Source: Lachnospiraceae bacterium UBA4631
GTDB lineage: Bacteria; Bacillota; Clostridia; Lachnospirales; Lachnospiraceae
DNA: 37,550 bases
NCBI GenBank assembly: GCA_002406015.1
Contig: DHMX01000031.1
Span: 1-37,550 of the forward strand
Direction: 5' to 3'
Shown here: positions 17,084 through 26,600 of the stretch, piece after piece
Layout: every line of letters begins with the position of its first letter
Numbering within the stretch: the stretch's first letter is position 1
Made by a program: the position numbers and the translations under genes
Notes under the pieces: generated by a model
What the model was told of the DNA's origin: nothing
Database searches by the model: none
The model's input: the letters and a program-made list of their open reading frames with translations, nothing else

Positions 17084-17677
17084 TTACGAATAGATTCCAT
17101 ACATAAATTGTCGTACCAGCTCCCGGATGGCATGTGAATCTGCCATTTCCTCCGGTGATATACCACGCTCGTCCATCACCAGAATGTAATGACTGATAAC
17201 GCCCTGAAAACTGATTGCGAACTGCTCCTGTCTGCCATTCATATTTCCCAGCCGGTCTCCCGCCCGAAGAAAGAAGTCCGTAGTTGCCCGGAACATCCGC
17301 TTCATATAAGGAGATACCGCCTTAAATGCTTCATTTTCACGGGCTGAATAATTCAGGCTCAGCAGCAGAAAGTATAACTCCCGGTTCTGCTTTGCAATAT
17401 CTACGAATGCACAGGCAAGATTATATAAGGTTTCGCCCGGTTCGCCCTGATACTGTCCCGCAACTGTCTCCAAGCGGCTGCAAAGCGGTTCACAGCATTC
17501 CTTTAGCAGTGCCTCCAGCAGTCCCAGCTTACTCTTAAAATAGTAATACAGGGTCGGCTTCGTAACACCCGCCGCGGTTGCGATTTCCTGCACACCGACT
17601 GCATCATAGCCCTTCTGGTAAAACAAATGAATTGCACAGGCAAGGATTTTTTCACGATTATCCGCCTTATCCTCCAA
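17084..17677 (-). CDS. TetR/AcrR-family transcriptional regulator
   Basis: One-component repressor: an N-terminal helix-turn-helix (EIATAAGVTKPTLYYYFKSK, the TetR signature) and a ligand-binding helical C-terminal domain of unknown specificity. I place the start at the TTG at 17675-17677 (197 residues), because GGGAGG lies seven bases upstream. The longer reading from 17713 would begin only a base or two after the predicted transcription start, leaving no leader. The operator within its own promoter indicates autorepression. It is co-directional with glgB and divergent from a GH13 enzyme, so it probably controls alpha-glucan metabolism (inference). Confidence 0.9.
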   Translation of the reverse strand: MEDKADNREKILACAIHLFYQKGYDAVGVQEIATAAGVTKPTLYYYFKSKLGLLEALLKECCEPLCSRLETVAGQYQGEPGETLYNLACAFVDIAKQNRELYFLLLSLNYSARENEAFKAVSPYMKRMFRATTDFFLRAGDRLGNMNGRQEQFAISFQGVISHYILVMDERGISPEEMADSHAIRELVRQFMYGIYS

Positions 17678-17718
17678 GCTATATCCTCCCATCAATTCTA
17701 TAATATCTATCAATATCT

Positions 17719-17744
17719 ATAAGTATACCAATCGGTATACTTAT
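17719..17744. promoter_or_regulatory. TetR-type palindromic operator
   Basis: A perfect inverted repeat with arms ATAAGTATACC and GGTATACTTAT (11 bp each) around a 4-base centre. It fills the spacer and covers the -10 of the minus-strand tetR promoter, the classic layout for autorepression. It ends 12 bases before the -35 of the divergent GH13 promoter, so bound repressor could also hinder that promoter. Confidence 0.88.
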
Positions 17745-17750
17745 TGTCAA
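17722..17750 (-). promoter_or_regulatory. Promoter of tetR-glgB
   Basis: Minus-strand TTGACA (17745-17750), 17-base spacer, TATACT (17722-17727): near-consensus sigma-A promoter with the operator between its hexamers. Transcription should begin near 17715, which argues for the TTG start of tetR at 17677. Confidence 0.88.
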
Positions 17751-17756
17751 TCTACG

Positions 17757-17785
17757 TTGACAAATGTTTTACAGATATTTATACT
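17757..17785 (+). promoter_or_regulatory. Promoter of the GH13 gene
   Basis: TTGACA (17757-17762), 17-base spacer, TATACT (17780-17785). It has the same hexamers and spacing as the divergent tetR promoter, with the two -35 boxes only six bases apart. Confidence 0.88.
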
Positions 17786-17823
17786 ATTTTCAGTACAAAA
17801 ATTTACAAATGGAGGACAGAATT

Positions 17824-19137
17824 ATGTGGGCTTACGAAAGTGTATTCTATCAGATATATCCTCTGGGATTCTGCGGTGCACCGTTTGAAAATGACGGCGT
17901 GCTTACTTCCCGGATTCTAAAGGTAATTGACTGGATTCCGCATATGCAGAAGCTCGGAGTAAATGCTATCTACTTTTCCCCGGTCTTTGAGTCGGACACA
18001 CATGGCTATAATACCCGCGATTATACGAAAATCGATTGCCGGTTAGGTACTAACGAGGATTTCAAGACCGTATGCGATGCCCTGCATGCGGCAGGTATCA
18101 AGGTTGTCTTAGACGGTGTATTTAACCATGTCGGCAGAGGCTTCTGGGCATTTCAGGATGTGCTTAAGAATCGTGAAAATTCCCGTTACAAAGACTGGTT
18201 TGCAAGAATTGCCTTTGACGGCAACTCTAATTACAATGACGGCTTGTGGTATGAAGGCTGGGAAGGCAATTATGATTTAGTGAAATTAAATCTTCGGAAT
18301 GAAGAGGTCATTCAGCATATCCTCTCCTGCGTACAGGGCTGGGTGGATGAATTTGATATTGACGGCTTGCGGCTGGATGTCTGCTATTGTCTGGACAAGG
18401 ATTTCCTGAAACGGCTTCGCAGCTTTGCCAATCAGGTAAAACCGGATTTCTTCTTATTAGGAGAATTGTTACATGGAGACTATAACCAGTTCGTCAATGA
18501 TGATATGTGCCACAGTGCTACGAACTATGAATGCTATAAGGGACTGTTCTCCAGCTTCAACAGTATGAATATGTTTGAAATCGTTCATTCCCTGCTGCGT
18601 CAATTCGGTCCTGAGAACTGGACTCTCTATAAGGGAAAGCATCTGTTGAGCTTCGTTGATAATCATGATGTCAGCCGTATTGCCAGCAATTTGACAAATG
18701 AGAAGCATCTGCCTTTGATTTATGCCATGGCATTCGGTATGCCGGGTATTCCATGTGTTTACTACGGCAGTGAATGGGGAGCAAAAGCAAATAAGAGCGA
18801 AGGTGACCCCGCTCTGCGTGCCTGCTTTGACGCTCCGGTTGAAAATGAACTGACCGCTTGGATTTCCAAGCTTGCACACGCCAAACGCGAGAGCAAAGCA
18901 TTAAATTATGGTGCATTTAAGTCTCTGGTATTAACCAATCGACAATGCATTTTTGAACGTGAATGTGATGGGGAACGGGTGCTGGTTGCAATCAATGCAG
19001 ATGAGGCTCCATATACGGCACACTTTGATGCCAGAGCCGGACAGGCAATTGATTTAATCAGCGGAGAAACCCATGATTTCGGCGGAGGCAGCGAGCTGCC
19101 GCCATACAGTGCCTTTTTCTGGAAGACAGAGTGTTAA
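17824..19137 (+). CDS. Cytoplasmic GH13 alpha-amylase family enzyme
   Basis: Acts on alpha-1,4 (possibly also alpha-1,6) glucans or maltodextrins. From the ATG at 17824 (GGAGG eight bases upstream) it is 437 residues with no signal peptide and no separate N-terminal starch-binding domain. The four GH13 regions are present: DGVFNH (97-102), GLRLD with nucleophile Asp185, LLGE with acid/base Glu214, and FVDNHD with Asp282. The short barrel plus small C-terminal beta domain fits neopullulanase/cyclomaltodextrinase-like or maltodextrin-hydrolysing enzymes, but the exact specificity cannot be read. It is divergent from tetR-glgB, which suggests a shared role in glycogen or maltodextrin turnover. 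Its stop codon abuts the cdaR stop codon. Confidence 0.93.
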   Translation: MWAYESVFYQIYPLGFCGAPFENDGVLTSRILKVIDWIPHMQKLGVNAIYFSPVFESDTHGYNTRDYTKIDCRLGTNEDFKTVCDALHAAGIKVVLDGVFNHVGRGFWAFQDVLKNRENSRYKDWFARIAFDGNSNYNDGLWYEGWEGNYDLVKLNLRNEEVIQHILSCVQGWVDEFDIDGLRLDVCYCLDKDFLKRLRSFANQVKPDFFLLGELLHGDYNQFVNDDMCHSATNYECYKGLFSSFNSMNMFEIVHSLLRQFGPENWTLYKGKHLLSFVDNHDVSRIASNLTNEKHLPLIYAMAFGMPGIPCVYYGSEWGAKANKSEGDPALRACFDAPVENELTAWISKLAHAKRESKALNYGAFKSLVLTNRQCIFERECDGERVLVAINADEAPYTAHFDARAGQAIDLISGETHDFGGGSELPPYSAFFWKTEC

Positions 19138-20499
19138 TTACCGATTTGTCTCTGTACTTCTTTCCGTACTTTTTTCCGTAGTTCTTTCTGTAGTACCTCC
19201 GGCTGTGCTTCCTGTGGAAGCTTCGCTGGAGGTATTTGTTGTTGCCTCGGTTGTGGTTACTTCTTCCTTTGTAACCGTAACCGTTGTATTCCATGTATCA
19301 TCCTTATATTGGATTCCTTCGATTTCCTGCATCGTAACTGCTGCTGAGTATGTACCCTCCTCCAGCATTTCTGATACATCCACCGTCGGGTTTAACTTAT
19401 CCACAGACAGGGTATCTACATCCCGCTTAAGTCCTATTACCGTGACTTCTATCGGTTCTTCGTCTTCCGCAATTATATAGCCCAGTTCGGCTGCCTTTCC
19501 TGTGAATTGAATGTCAGACGGCTTTACGGTTAAGGTCTTCTCCACTAATTTTTCAATATTTACCTTAATTGCTATCTCCTGCGTCTTATCTGCCACGACA
19601 ATTCCTTCCGGCAAATAGCTATTAATATCTACCGTTGTCTCGTAATCCGCATTTCTATCTGTAATATCAATATTATCAATTACAATTTCGCTGACAGAGC
19701 GGATTGTTCCTTCATCACCGGCAATTAAAACTGTGGTCGGCTGGTACTCAATGTCACCTGCCACCGCATATCCCTCTGCGACCTCGCCTGTGGTTTCAAT
19801 CCGAATCGGAACCTCCTTCGTCTTCTGGATAGACACCGTTACGCTAACCGTAGAAAGATTGGTCTGGATTCTTTCACTGTCAATAATCTCTCCGTCTGCA
19901 TCCAGCAATTGCAGCTCGCCCCTTGTTGTGATGCTGGTATTCAGTCCTTCCACATCAACCACTACCTGAACGGTCTTAACATCCTTTACCGTACTTGCAG
20001 CACCGGTAATCGTCACCATATTCGGAGTTGCCGCTGTACTGACTACCGCATAGCCCTCCTGTGTCTGACCGGTGGTAACAATGCTAATCGGAAGCTTCTC
20101 CTCCCCGCGTTCCTCAATGGATACCTTCATCATGCTATCCACAACCGATATATTCACTTCTTTACGGACAGAGTTACTGACTGCATCCACTACTATTTGA
20201 ACGGAATTAGTAATAGACAGCTCGGAAAGGTCTGCTGTTGCAACAAAATCCTCCACCGTCAGTTTTTCAATAATGGAACGCCGTCCTTCTACTTTAATGT
20301 CAACGGTCTTTCCCTGTTCAATCTCGTAGACCATATCCTGCTTCGTAATGGCATCTTCGTTCAATAACTCAACCGGAATCCCTGTAATTGTCTTCGTAAC
20401 TGTGTAATCTTCAATATTGGCAACCAAAAACCATACCAGAAAGGCAATCAGGACTGCCATTAATTTCAGACCCCAGTTTTTAAGAAGTTTTTCCTTCAT
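19138..20499 (-). CDS. cdaR: CdaR (YbbR-domain) regulator of cyclic-di-AMP synthase
   Basis: Membrane-anchored, extracytoplasmic partner that modulates CdaA. The 453 residues start with one transmembrane helix (about 10-29) and then carry about four tandem YbbR beta-domains (roughly 35-410), visible as recurring GYAV and valine-rich strand patterns. The last 45 or so residues are almost purely Thr, Ser, Glu and Arg and should be disordered outside the membrane. The start overlaps the cdaA stop by 20 bases, indicating translational coupling. In many Firmicutes glmM follows this pair, but here the next gene is a convergent GH13 gene with no intervening bases. Confidence 0.93.
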   Translation of the reverse strand: MKEKLLKNWGLKLMAVLIAFLVWFLVANIEDYTVTKTITGIPVELLNEDAITKQDMVYEIEQGKTVDIKVEGRRSIIEKLTVEDFVATADLSELSITNSVQIVVDAVSNSVRKEVNISVVDSMMKVSIEERGEEKLPISIVTTGQTQEGYAVVSTAATPNMVTITGAASTVKDVKTVQVVVDVEGLNTSITTRGELQLLDADGEIIDSERIQTNLSTVSVTVSIQKTKEVPIRIETTGEVAEGYAVAGDIEYQPTTVLIAGDEGTIRSVSEIVIDNIDITDRNADYETTVDINSYLPEGIVVADKTQEIAIKVNIEKLVEKTLTVKPSDIQFTGKAAELGYIIAEDEEPIEVTVIGLKRDVDTLSVDKLNPTVDVSEMLEEGTYSAAVTMQEIEGIQYKDDTWNTTVTVTKEEVTTTEATTNTSSEASTGSTAGGTTERTTEKSTERSTETNR

Positions 20500-21352
20500 T
20501 TTTCTTACCCTTCCATAATTTGAACCGTTTTACATCCAGTGACTTATTCTGCACATAGGATAACTTTTTCCTCAGATTATCCACATCCAGTCCCCGATAC
20601 AATTCGCCTCCGACTGCTACCGAAACATCGCCGGTCTCCTCGGACACAATAATTGTCATACTGTCAGACACCTCACTGATACCGATTCCGGCACGATGTC
20701 TGGTTCCCAGTTCCTTGTTAATCTCCATATTATCGGATAACGGCAGATAACAGGTTGCCGCAACAATCCGATTATTCCGCATAATAACAGCTCCGTCATG
20801 CAACGGAGTGTTGTGTTCAAATATATTTACCAGCAACTGACTGGATACCATGGCATCAATCGGAATACCGGTTCTCTCATATTCCCCAAGTGCTACATTC
20901 TGTTCAATGACAATCAAGGCTCCGGTTTTATTCTTTGCCATTTCAAAGGTTGCCTTTACCAGTTCGTTTGTAGTCTTGGCAGAAAAACGTTCCTTCTTTT
21001 CACTGTTGCCGCTGTCAAACAGCGTAGCTATAAAGTTCTGCTTACCAAGCTGCTCCAACGCCTTTCGCAGCTCCGGCTGGAAAATAATGATAATGGCAAT
21101 AATGCCGACACTAATGGTATTACGAAATATCCAAAGAATGGTATTCAGTTCAAAAATAGCAGCAAGCAGCCAGCACAAAGCCAGCACCGCAATTCCCTTA
21201 AACAATGTCCATGCTCTGGATTTCTTGAACCATCCGATAATCTGATATAACACAACGGAAATAATAATGATTTCCAGTACATCTGTTACCTGAATGTGCG
21301 GAAAATATATGGTTTTGAAAAAATCACTAAATACATTAACGATATTTTCCAT
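20480..21352 (-). CDS. cdaA: Diadenylate cyclase (cyclic-di-AMP synthase)
   Basis: Condenses two ATP into cyclic-di-AMP, the messenger for osmolyte, potassium and cell-wall control. The 290 residues contain three N-terminal membrane helices (about 23-95) and a cytoplasmic DAC domain with the two catalytic motifs, DGA at 186-188 and RHR at 218-220. The C-terminus is Lys-rich. It is translationally coupled to cdaR and lies 71 bases after an unknown membrane protein gene on the same strand. Confidence 0.97.
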   Translation of the reverse strand: MENIVNVFSDFFKTIYFPHIQVTDVLEIIIISVVLYQIIGWFKKSRAWTLFKGIAVLALCWLLAAIFELNTILWIFRNTISVGIIAIIIIFQPELRKALEQLGKQNFIATLFDSGNSEKKERFSAKTTNELVKATFEMAKNKTGALIVIEQNVALGEYERTGIPIDAMVSSQLLVNIFEHNTPLHDGAVIMRNNRIVAATCYLPLSDNMEINKELGTRHRAGIGISEVSDSMTIIVSEETGDVSVAVGGELYRGLDVDNLRKKLSYVQNKSLDVKRFKLWKGKKNEGKTS

Positions 21353-21423
21353 ATTTCCTACTCCTGTCCTGCCTGTTTCTGTCCCGAATCCTTATACCTG
21401 TAGGTTAAACAAAACTTTCCGGT

Positions 21424-22380
21424 TTAAGACCGTTTTACACGCTCCTGATGGGAACGCTGTTCGTTAATCTTCTTAACTTCCACATTCTGCTCTGCCACCC
21501 GTACCTTCGGAACGGCTTTTACATAGTAATAATAATCATCATCCTCATATTGCACGACCTCTGTCCGGCTGTAATCCAGCACACCCTTAAAGAACTGTGC
21601 AACGATTGCCAGTAACGCACCGCCAACGGTTCCAAGGAAGATAGTCAGAATATTAATATCTGCTTCTAATACAATTCCTCCGACTAAGAACAATATAATA
21701 CTTAATATTGCTCCTGTTCCGATTGCTATCATCCATGAGTATTCAAAGGACTGACGATAAATAACATATGTAACCGCAATCACCAATATGAATACAACAA
21801 TGGTCAACAACATCTGCTTATCCTGCATCATACCATTTAACACATAGGAAAAGCCCTGGATACTGTCCTCCTCTGAGGCAGTTGCCAACAGAGCAACCAA
21901 ATCCTTTACATGCACAGTAAAATAATAGAAGATAATTCCGAAAACAACCGGAACGATTCCAACCGGCCCTACGAATACAGCTACCACAATCGGAATCATA
22001 TAATGAAGCTTCAGCATATAAAGCAATGGCATAACAACAATAATCCAGCCGTATTTCGGTGCGAATCTCAGATATAGGAAATACATAAGCAGGAAAAGCC
22101 CTGCATATAAGAGACCGATTTCCATGGAGACTGCATACATATGCACAAAGCCTACAATTCCCAGAAGCAGCACAATGATCTGAATCGGAATAAATGCACA
22201 AATAAAAGCTACAATACCGATTACCGCAGGATTTGACATCTGTGATGAATATCCCATACTACTATTATAAGAAATCAGAATCAGCAGCGTACCGATAAAT
22301 TTCAGCACCGGCATAACGATTTTTTCATATTTTGCCACAAATTCTTTTATTGCATCTCTAATCGTTATCAAAGTCGTCAT
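21424..22380 (-). CDS. Unrecognised polytopic membrane protein in the cdaA operon
   Basis: A 318-residue integral membrane protein with about eight or nine hydrophobic segments, the first near 22-40. A soluble loop (about 160-185, acidic SEEDSIQ) is followed by more helices and a charged cytoplasmic tail from about 260, with an acidic tyrosine cluster (EDDDYYYYVK) and a basic end. I see no ABC, permease or enzyme motif. Its start overlaps the preceding small membrane protein gene by 23 bases, and cdaA follows. Position suggests a part in membrane or c-di-AMP related physiology, but no function is assigned. Confidence 0.85.
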   Translation of the reverse strand: MTTLITIRDAIKEFVAKYEKIVMPVLKFIGTLLILISYNSSMGYSSQMSNPAVIGIVAFICAFIPIQIIVLLLGIVGFVHMYAVSMEIGLLYAGLFLLMYFLYLRFAPKYGWIIVVMPLLYMLKLHYMIPIVVAVFVGPVGIVPVVFGIIFYYFTVHVKDLVALLATASEEDSIQGFSYVLNGMMQDKQMLLTIVVFILVIAVTYVIYRQSFEYSWMIAIGTGAILSIILFLVGGIVLEADINILTIFLGTVGGALLAIVAQFFKGVLDYSRTEVVQYEDDDYYYYVKAVPKVRVAEQNVEVKKINEQRSHQERVKRS

Positions 22381-22816
22381 GAATCAATCTCACTCCCTTT
22401 CCTGTTCTTCGTTCTCTTAAATCCTTTTCCTCTGTATCATACAACTCTTTTAATTTCTTCAGATTATGATTAAAAACAATAACATCCGGCTTCATTTTTT
22501 CATACCGGATAGAATACACAATATATGCAATCACTGCGTAAATAACCACAAATACCACATATACGATTCCCAATCGTATTGCCAACTGAATTAAATCCGA
22601 ACTGTTTAATACCATCAAAAGCTCCTCTGCCTTCCATAAGCCGATAATTCCTACCAGCAATATGAACGCTATCGTTGAAGTAACGATGGTCTTAAACATA
22701 TTATACCGTACATAATCCCGTTTATAATACTTACTGATATTCAACTGTTTTTTTCCTTTTGTTGACTCATAAATTGCGAGCTTCGTCATGACCTTTACTC
22801 TTTCCTCATTTAACAT
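22358..22816 (-). CDS. Small two-helix membrane protein, first in the cdaA operon
   Basis: From the ATG at 22816 (AGAGGTGA ribosome site) it is 152 residues. Two membrane helices (roughly 35-52 and 73-98 in this numbering) are flanked by a basic N-terminal segment (TKGKKQLNISKYYKRDYVR) and a charged cytoplasmic tail rich in Lys/Glu/Asp. A GTG three codons earlier is possible. It overlaps the next gene by 23 bases and has a strong promoter. I do not recognise the family. Confidence 0.78.
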   Translation of the reverse strand: MLNEERVKVMTKLAIYESTKGKKQLNISKYYKRDYVRYNMFKTIVTSTIAFILLVGIIGLWKAEELLMVLNSSDLIQLAIRLGIVYVVFVVIYAVIAYIVYSIRYEKMKPDVIVFNHNLKKLKELYDTEEKDLRERRTGKGVRLIHDDFDND

Positions 22817-22862
22817 CGCTCTCACCTCTCTCCGGGATTTCGTACGCCAGACTTACAAAGAC

Positions 22863-22891
22863 ATTATACAGGGAAATGCAATGCATTTCAA
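22863..22891 (-). promoter_or_regulatory. Promoter of the cdaA operon
   Basis: Minus-strand TTGAAA (22886-22891), 17-base spacer, perfect TATAAT (22863-22868), placing the transcription start about 40 bases before the first ATG. The spacer contains a partly palindromic ATGCATTGCAT. Confidence 0.8.
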
Positions 22892-22911
22892 CCTTCAATT
22901 ATTGCGGCTAA

Positions 22912-22944
22912 CTAAAATAAGGAGACCACACATTTGTGATCCCC
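22912..22944 (-). terminator. Terminator of the CarD-like gene
   Basis: A 10-pair stem (22935-22944 with 22921-22930, including G-U pairs) with a 4-base loop is followed on the minus strand by TTATTTTAG. It lies 30 bases beyond the CarD-like stop and immediately before the cdaA operon promoter, insulating the two. Confidence 0.75.
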
Positions 22945-22973
22945 TATGATAATTTCATTTCGTACACCGTTCT

Positions 22974-23480
22974 TTATGAATGACTTCCGATTCGCTGTTC
23001 AATAAATTCTTCTACCTGATTGCGTTCGATTCCCAGTGCCATAGAAAATTCGCAATATAACTGATCCTCTGCTGCCTTCAAATATCTTGCATCCGTAGCC
23101 GTTACCTTCTGGCCACGCTCCACCCGCTCTTTCCGTCTTTCATATAAGGTCTTAATCACCTTAATCCATTCCTCGCAATCATAATGCCGCATACATTCCT
23201 TGAAGCGTTCTTCCCGCAGCTTATCGTTCCGTTCTCCGATGGTCTCTATCTCCGGTATATGGTCTATCAGTTCGTTTACCTGTTCTCTTGTCATAACCTT
23301 TCGCATAATAATCTTTTCATTATCTATCGGTATATATACGACACTGCCCTTTGCATAAACAGGCTGCAAAATATAATATAGCCTGTCCGGGTCCACATCC
23401 GGTACATCAATCGTGCTGATATTCTCCACCGTACAGATTCCGTTACTTCCACAAACAATATAGTCACCAACTTCAAACAT
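22974..23480 (-). CDS. CarD/CdnL-like RNA polymerase-binding regulator
   Basis: A 168-residue cytoplasmic protein. The N-terminal Tudor-like RNA-polymerase interaction domain (about 1-65: MFEVGDYIVCGSNGICTV, then YYILQP and VYIPID) matches CarD/CdnL/TRCF-RID. A helical C-terminal domain follows, rich in Glu, Arg and Lys. CarD proteins bind the RNA polymerase beta subunit and stabilise open complexes at some promoters. It has its own terminator. Upstream is a 182-base gap with a TATACT hexamer but no clear -35. Confidence 0.92.
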   Translation of the reverse strand: MFEVGDYIVCGSNGICTVENISTIDVPDVDPDRLYYILQPVYAKGSVVYIPIDNEKIIMRKVMTREQVNELIDHIPEIETIGERNDKLREERFKECMRHYDCEEWIKVIKTLYERRKERVERGQKVTATDARYLKAAEDQLYCEFSMALGIERNQVEEFIEQRIGSHS

Positions 23481-23662
23481 TCCTCTGCCTCCTGTCTCTC
23501 AACCTCTTCTTATCTACAGTATAACCTTGTTTCAGCACTCTAAACCTGTATTTAGTGTAACATTTTAGAGAAACAAAAGGTAAGTCTAAAAAATAACCAA
23601 ATCTTATTTTTGTGAAAAATGTCCATGCGGTACCTGCCGGTTTGTAGAAAATAACACCAGCT

Positions 23663-26600
23663 CTAGTGAATATATTTTTGAATAAAATTCACAATGATTC
23701 TACGGGTCTCCTCCTCTGCTTCACTGGTTTCAAACTGCCGTTCCGGATGCCACTGTAGTGCCAGCAGCTTCATTTTTTCGGAATAATAGGCTTCTATTAC
23801 ATGGTTTTCCTCATCAATTGCCAATGGTGTAAAGCAAGGTGCCAGACAATCCTCGTAAATTACATCCTGATGATAGTTATTTACATAGATTTCCCGATTT
23901 TCTGTTGTCAGCCGCACCTTATGGTCCTTTCCTCTCGGACGTTCCACCGGCAAATCCGGATGATACGAAAGCTTTCCTCCAAACAATACATTGATATACT
24001 GCATCCCTCTACAGGTCGCAATAATCGGAATCCCATGCTCAATACAATATTTAATCATCTTTTCCTCGGTTCGGTCACGATTCGGCTGAATCTCCTCATC
24101 ATGCTCCCGGTCATACCATTTTGGCTGTAATGCACCGCCGCCTACTACAATCAGCAGGTCAATCTCATCATCAAATAGCCGTTCAAAGTTCTTCGTATGA
24201 TTGGATACCGGCTTCGGAATAAATCCCATCAATTCATAAAAACGGATATATGCAGACTCCAGAATATCAGTTGCATCCCCATATTGATTGACTCCTTCCC
24301 GCTGTGTAATCAATGCATGAAGATTATGATACTGGATACCCTCCTGAATGGTTCCGTTCTTGCAATCCAGCTCCAGATAATTCATCTTCGATACCGTATC
24401 ATAGATTCTGGCACCGCAGCCGATAGCTGCCGGTATATCGAACTCGGCACAACGGATTGCCATATGCGAGGCGGCACCGCCATATTTCGTGATAAAGCCC
24501 TTTATCTGTTTTGTAAATATCCATTCATAGCCGGGGTCTGCCTGCGGAACCACCACTATTTTTCCGGTAATATCCGCTCCCTGTTCTTCCTCTAACAGCA
24601 CTACCTCGCCCGCTACACGCTTTCCGGTAATAAAGTTCGGTCTTGCCTCATACACCGGAATAATGTCTATGCTGTTCTCGGAAAGAATTACCTCCGGCAG
24701 CAGTACGCTTCGATTCAGTCGGAACTCCTTATGCCGCTGTTCCATGACTGCTGTCCACTGCTCCTTTAAGTCCTCGATGCTGATGTCCCGCTCGTAAGCA
24801 TCGAGGTCCTCGATTGTCAGCCATGACAGCTCATCAATGCGAAAGCCCATAAGCTGACCTACCTTACGAATCCATTCAATCACAAGACTTAAGGAACGTG
24901 TAAATTCAAACTTAAAATATTCCCGCTGTTCAATTGCAGATACCAAAAACTTCTGAAATGCATCTGCCGGCACCTGCATATCATTATCCGCCAATGCTTG
25001 CTTCAGAGCCGAAAGCTCTACCTGCTCCGTCTTATTAATCTTCGGGTGCTTGCCCTTTGCGGAAACAGGGCGGAAGTTCATGGCATCATACCGCTCGGTT
25101 CGTATATCGTAAGTACCGCTTCGTAAATGCCCGTACTTTGAATCAAATTCTTCTTTACTCATCCGATTCTCGGAATAGGCATCAAAATCCTCATTAAACT
25201 CCGTTGAGACCGTTGAAATGGTCTGCATAAAACGGTCGGTCTCCTCCTGCGTACAATAACCTGCCTCTACCAGTGTCCGTAAGAACGCTCTTGCCATAAA
25301 TGCCATACGTGCCTGTCTTGCAAATTGCGGTGTGCCATATCGTGTAATTGCTTCCAGCAGCCATTTTGCAGTTTCGATTAACTCCTTCGGATTGTTGCAG
25401 TTTTCCCCTATTTTTTCGATTTCCATTCGCGTAAATTCCAGAATATTCAAAGAGCCCTTATCCTGTGCCAGAATCGCATTGTGATTATGAATGGCATCCA
25501 TGGTCAGCTTCTTGACCTCCTGCACAATCAGCTTCCGTTCCTCCTCCGTAAAGCCATGCTCCAGCAGTCTTTGGCTGTTCTTTTCCGTCATGAAATCATA
25601 GCAGCTAAATACGATTTCAAATTCTATCTTATCGTGTGCGGACAAATCCTCCTGCAACCGTTCATGGTAATACTCTACCAGCTTGTGTGCCAACTGCTTC
25701 GGCAGCCGCTCCGGTATCAGGGCATAAAAGGAATAATTCAGATTAATATACGGTTTATTTCCGACCTGATACATCAGGTCTTCCTCCAACGCACAATAGC
25801 CAAGCGGCTGCAAACCCTGATTCCATGCCCGGTGTGTAATAATCCGACGATATAAGGAATAATCTAGCGGTCTTGGGTTCGAGCCGATAATTTCGGAAGG
25901 ATTCCAGAATGCCATATCCGAAAGCTTCATCGGCTTTCCGGTCAATACATCCTTGCAGGCTGCATATTGCTCCTTCATTTTCTTCTTGCAGAGATTAAAC
26001 GTGACTTCGTCTACTGAATCCGTATGATAATTAGCGGCTGCCAGAGGGCGTACCTGAAACAAAATAACCTCATAGCTGGTATTAATTGCAAATTCAATAT
26101 CCAGCGGAATGCCTTCTATAATGCTCTCGACCTCCCGCACCGCAGTTATAAGCTTCTGCCAGTGCATTTCCAACTGGTCTAACTGCACATCCCTTGCTAT
26201 CCAGAGCATCCGTCCGCCCCGTCCACTGGTTACACTGTCCGTAGACCCCAAATCATCAAAATTCACCAGATAATATGGGCGGTTCTCCCTTAAATCGCGG
26301 GTAAATACCACGCCGCTGACCCGGACATGGGTTGCCTGTCTTTGTATTAACACCTGTTCCTCTGCTACCGAGGTCATATCCTCTTCATAGGATGCAATTA
26401 CTTCGTCTACCGAGTCCTCGATTTCCTGCAAGCTCGCAGAATCTACATCCAGAATACTTTTATAGTGTCCCGCATTGGAGGATTTCAGACAATCCTCATG
26501 ACTGGAGGAGCTGCGTACCACGATTCTGCAGCCTCCAAAGCGTTCCCGAATCTCCTGACATACCCGCTGCTTGTCCTTCCAGTAATCCTTTACCTTGAGA

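Noticed and set aside
17764..17823. Longer GH13 N-terminus
   Set aside because: The extension covers the promoter -10 and expected transcription start, and the ATG at 17824 has GGAGG at proper spacing.
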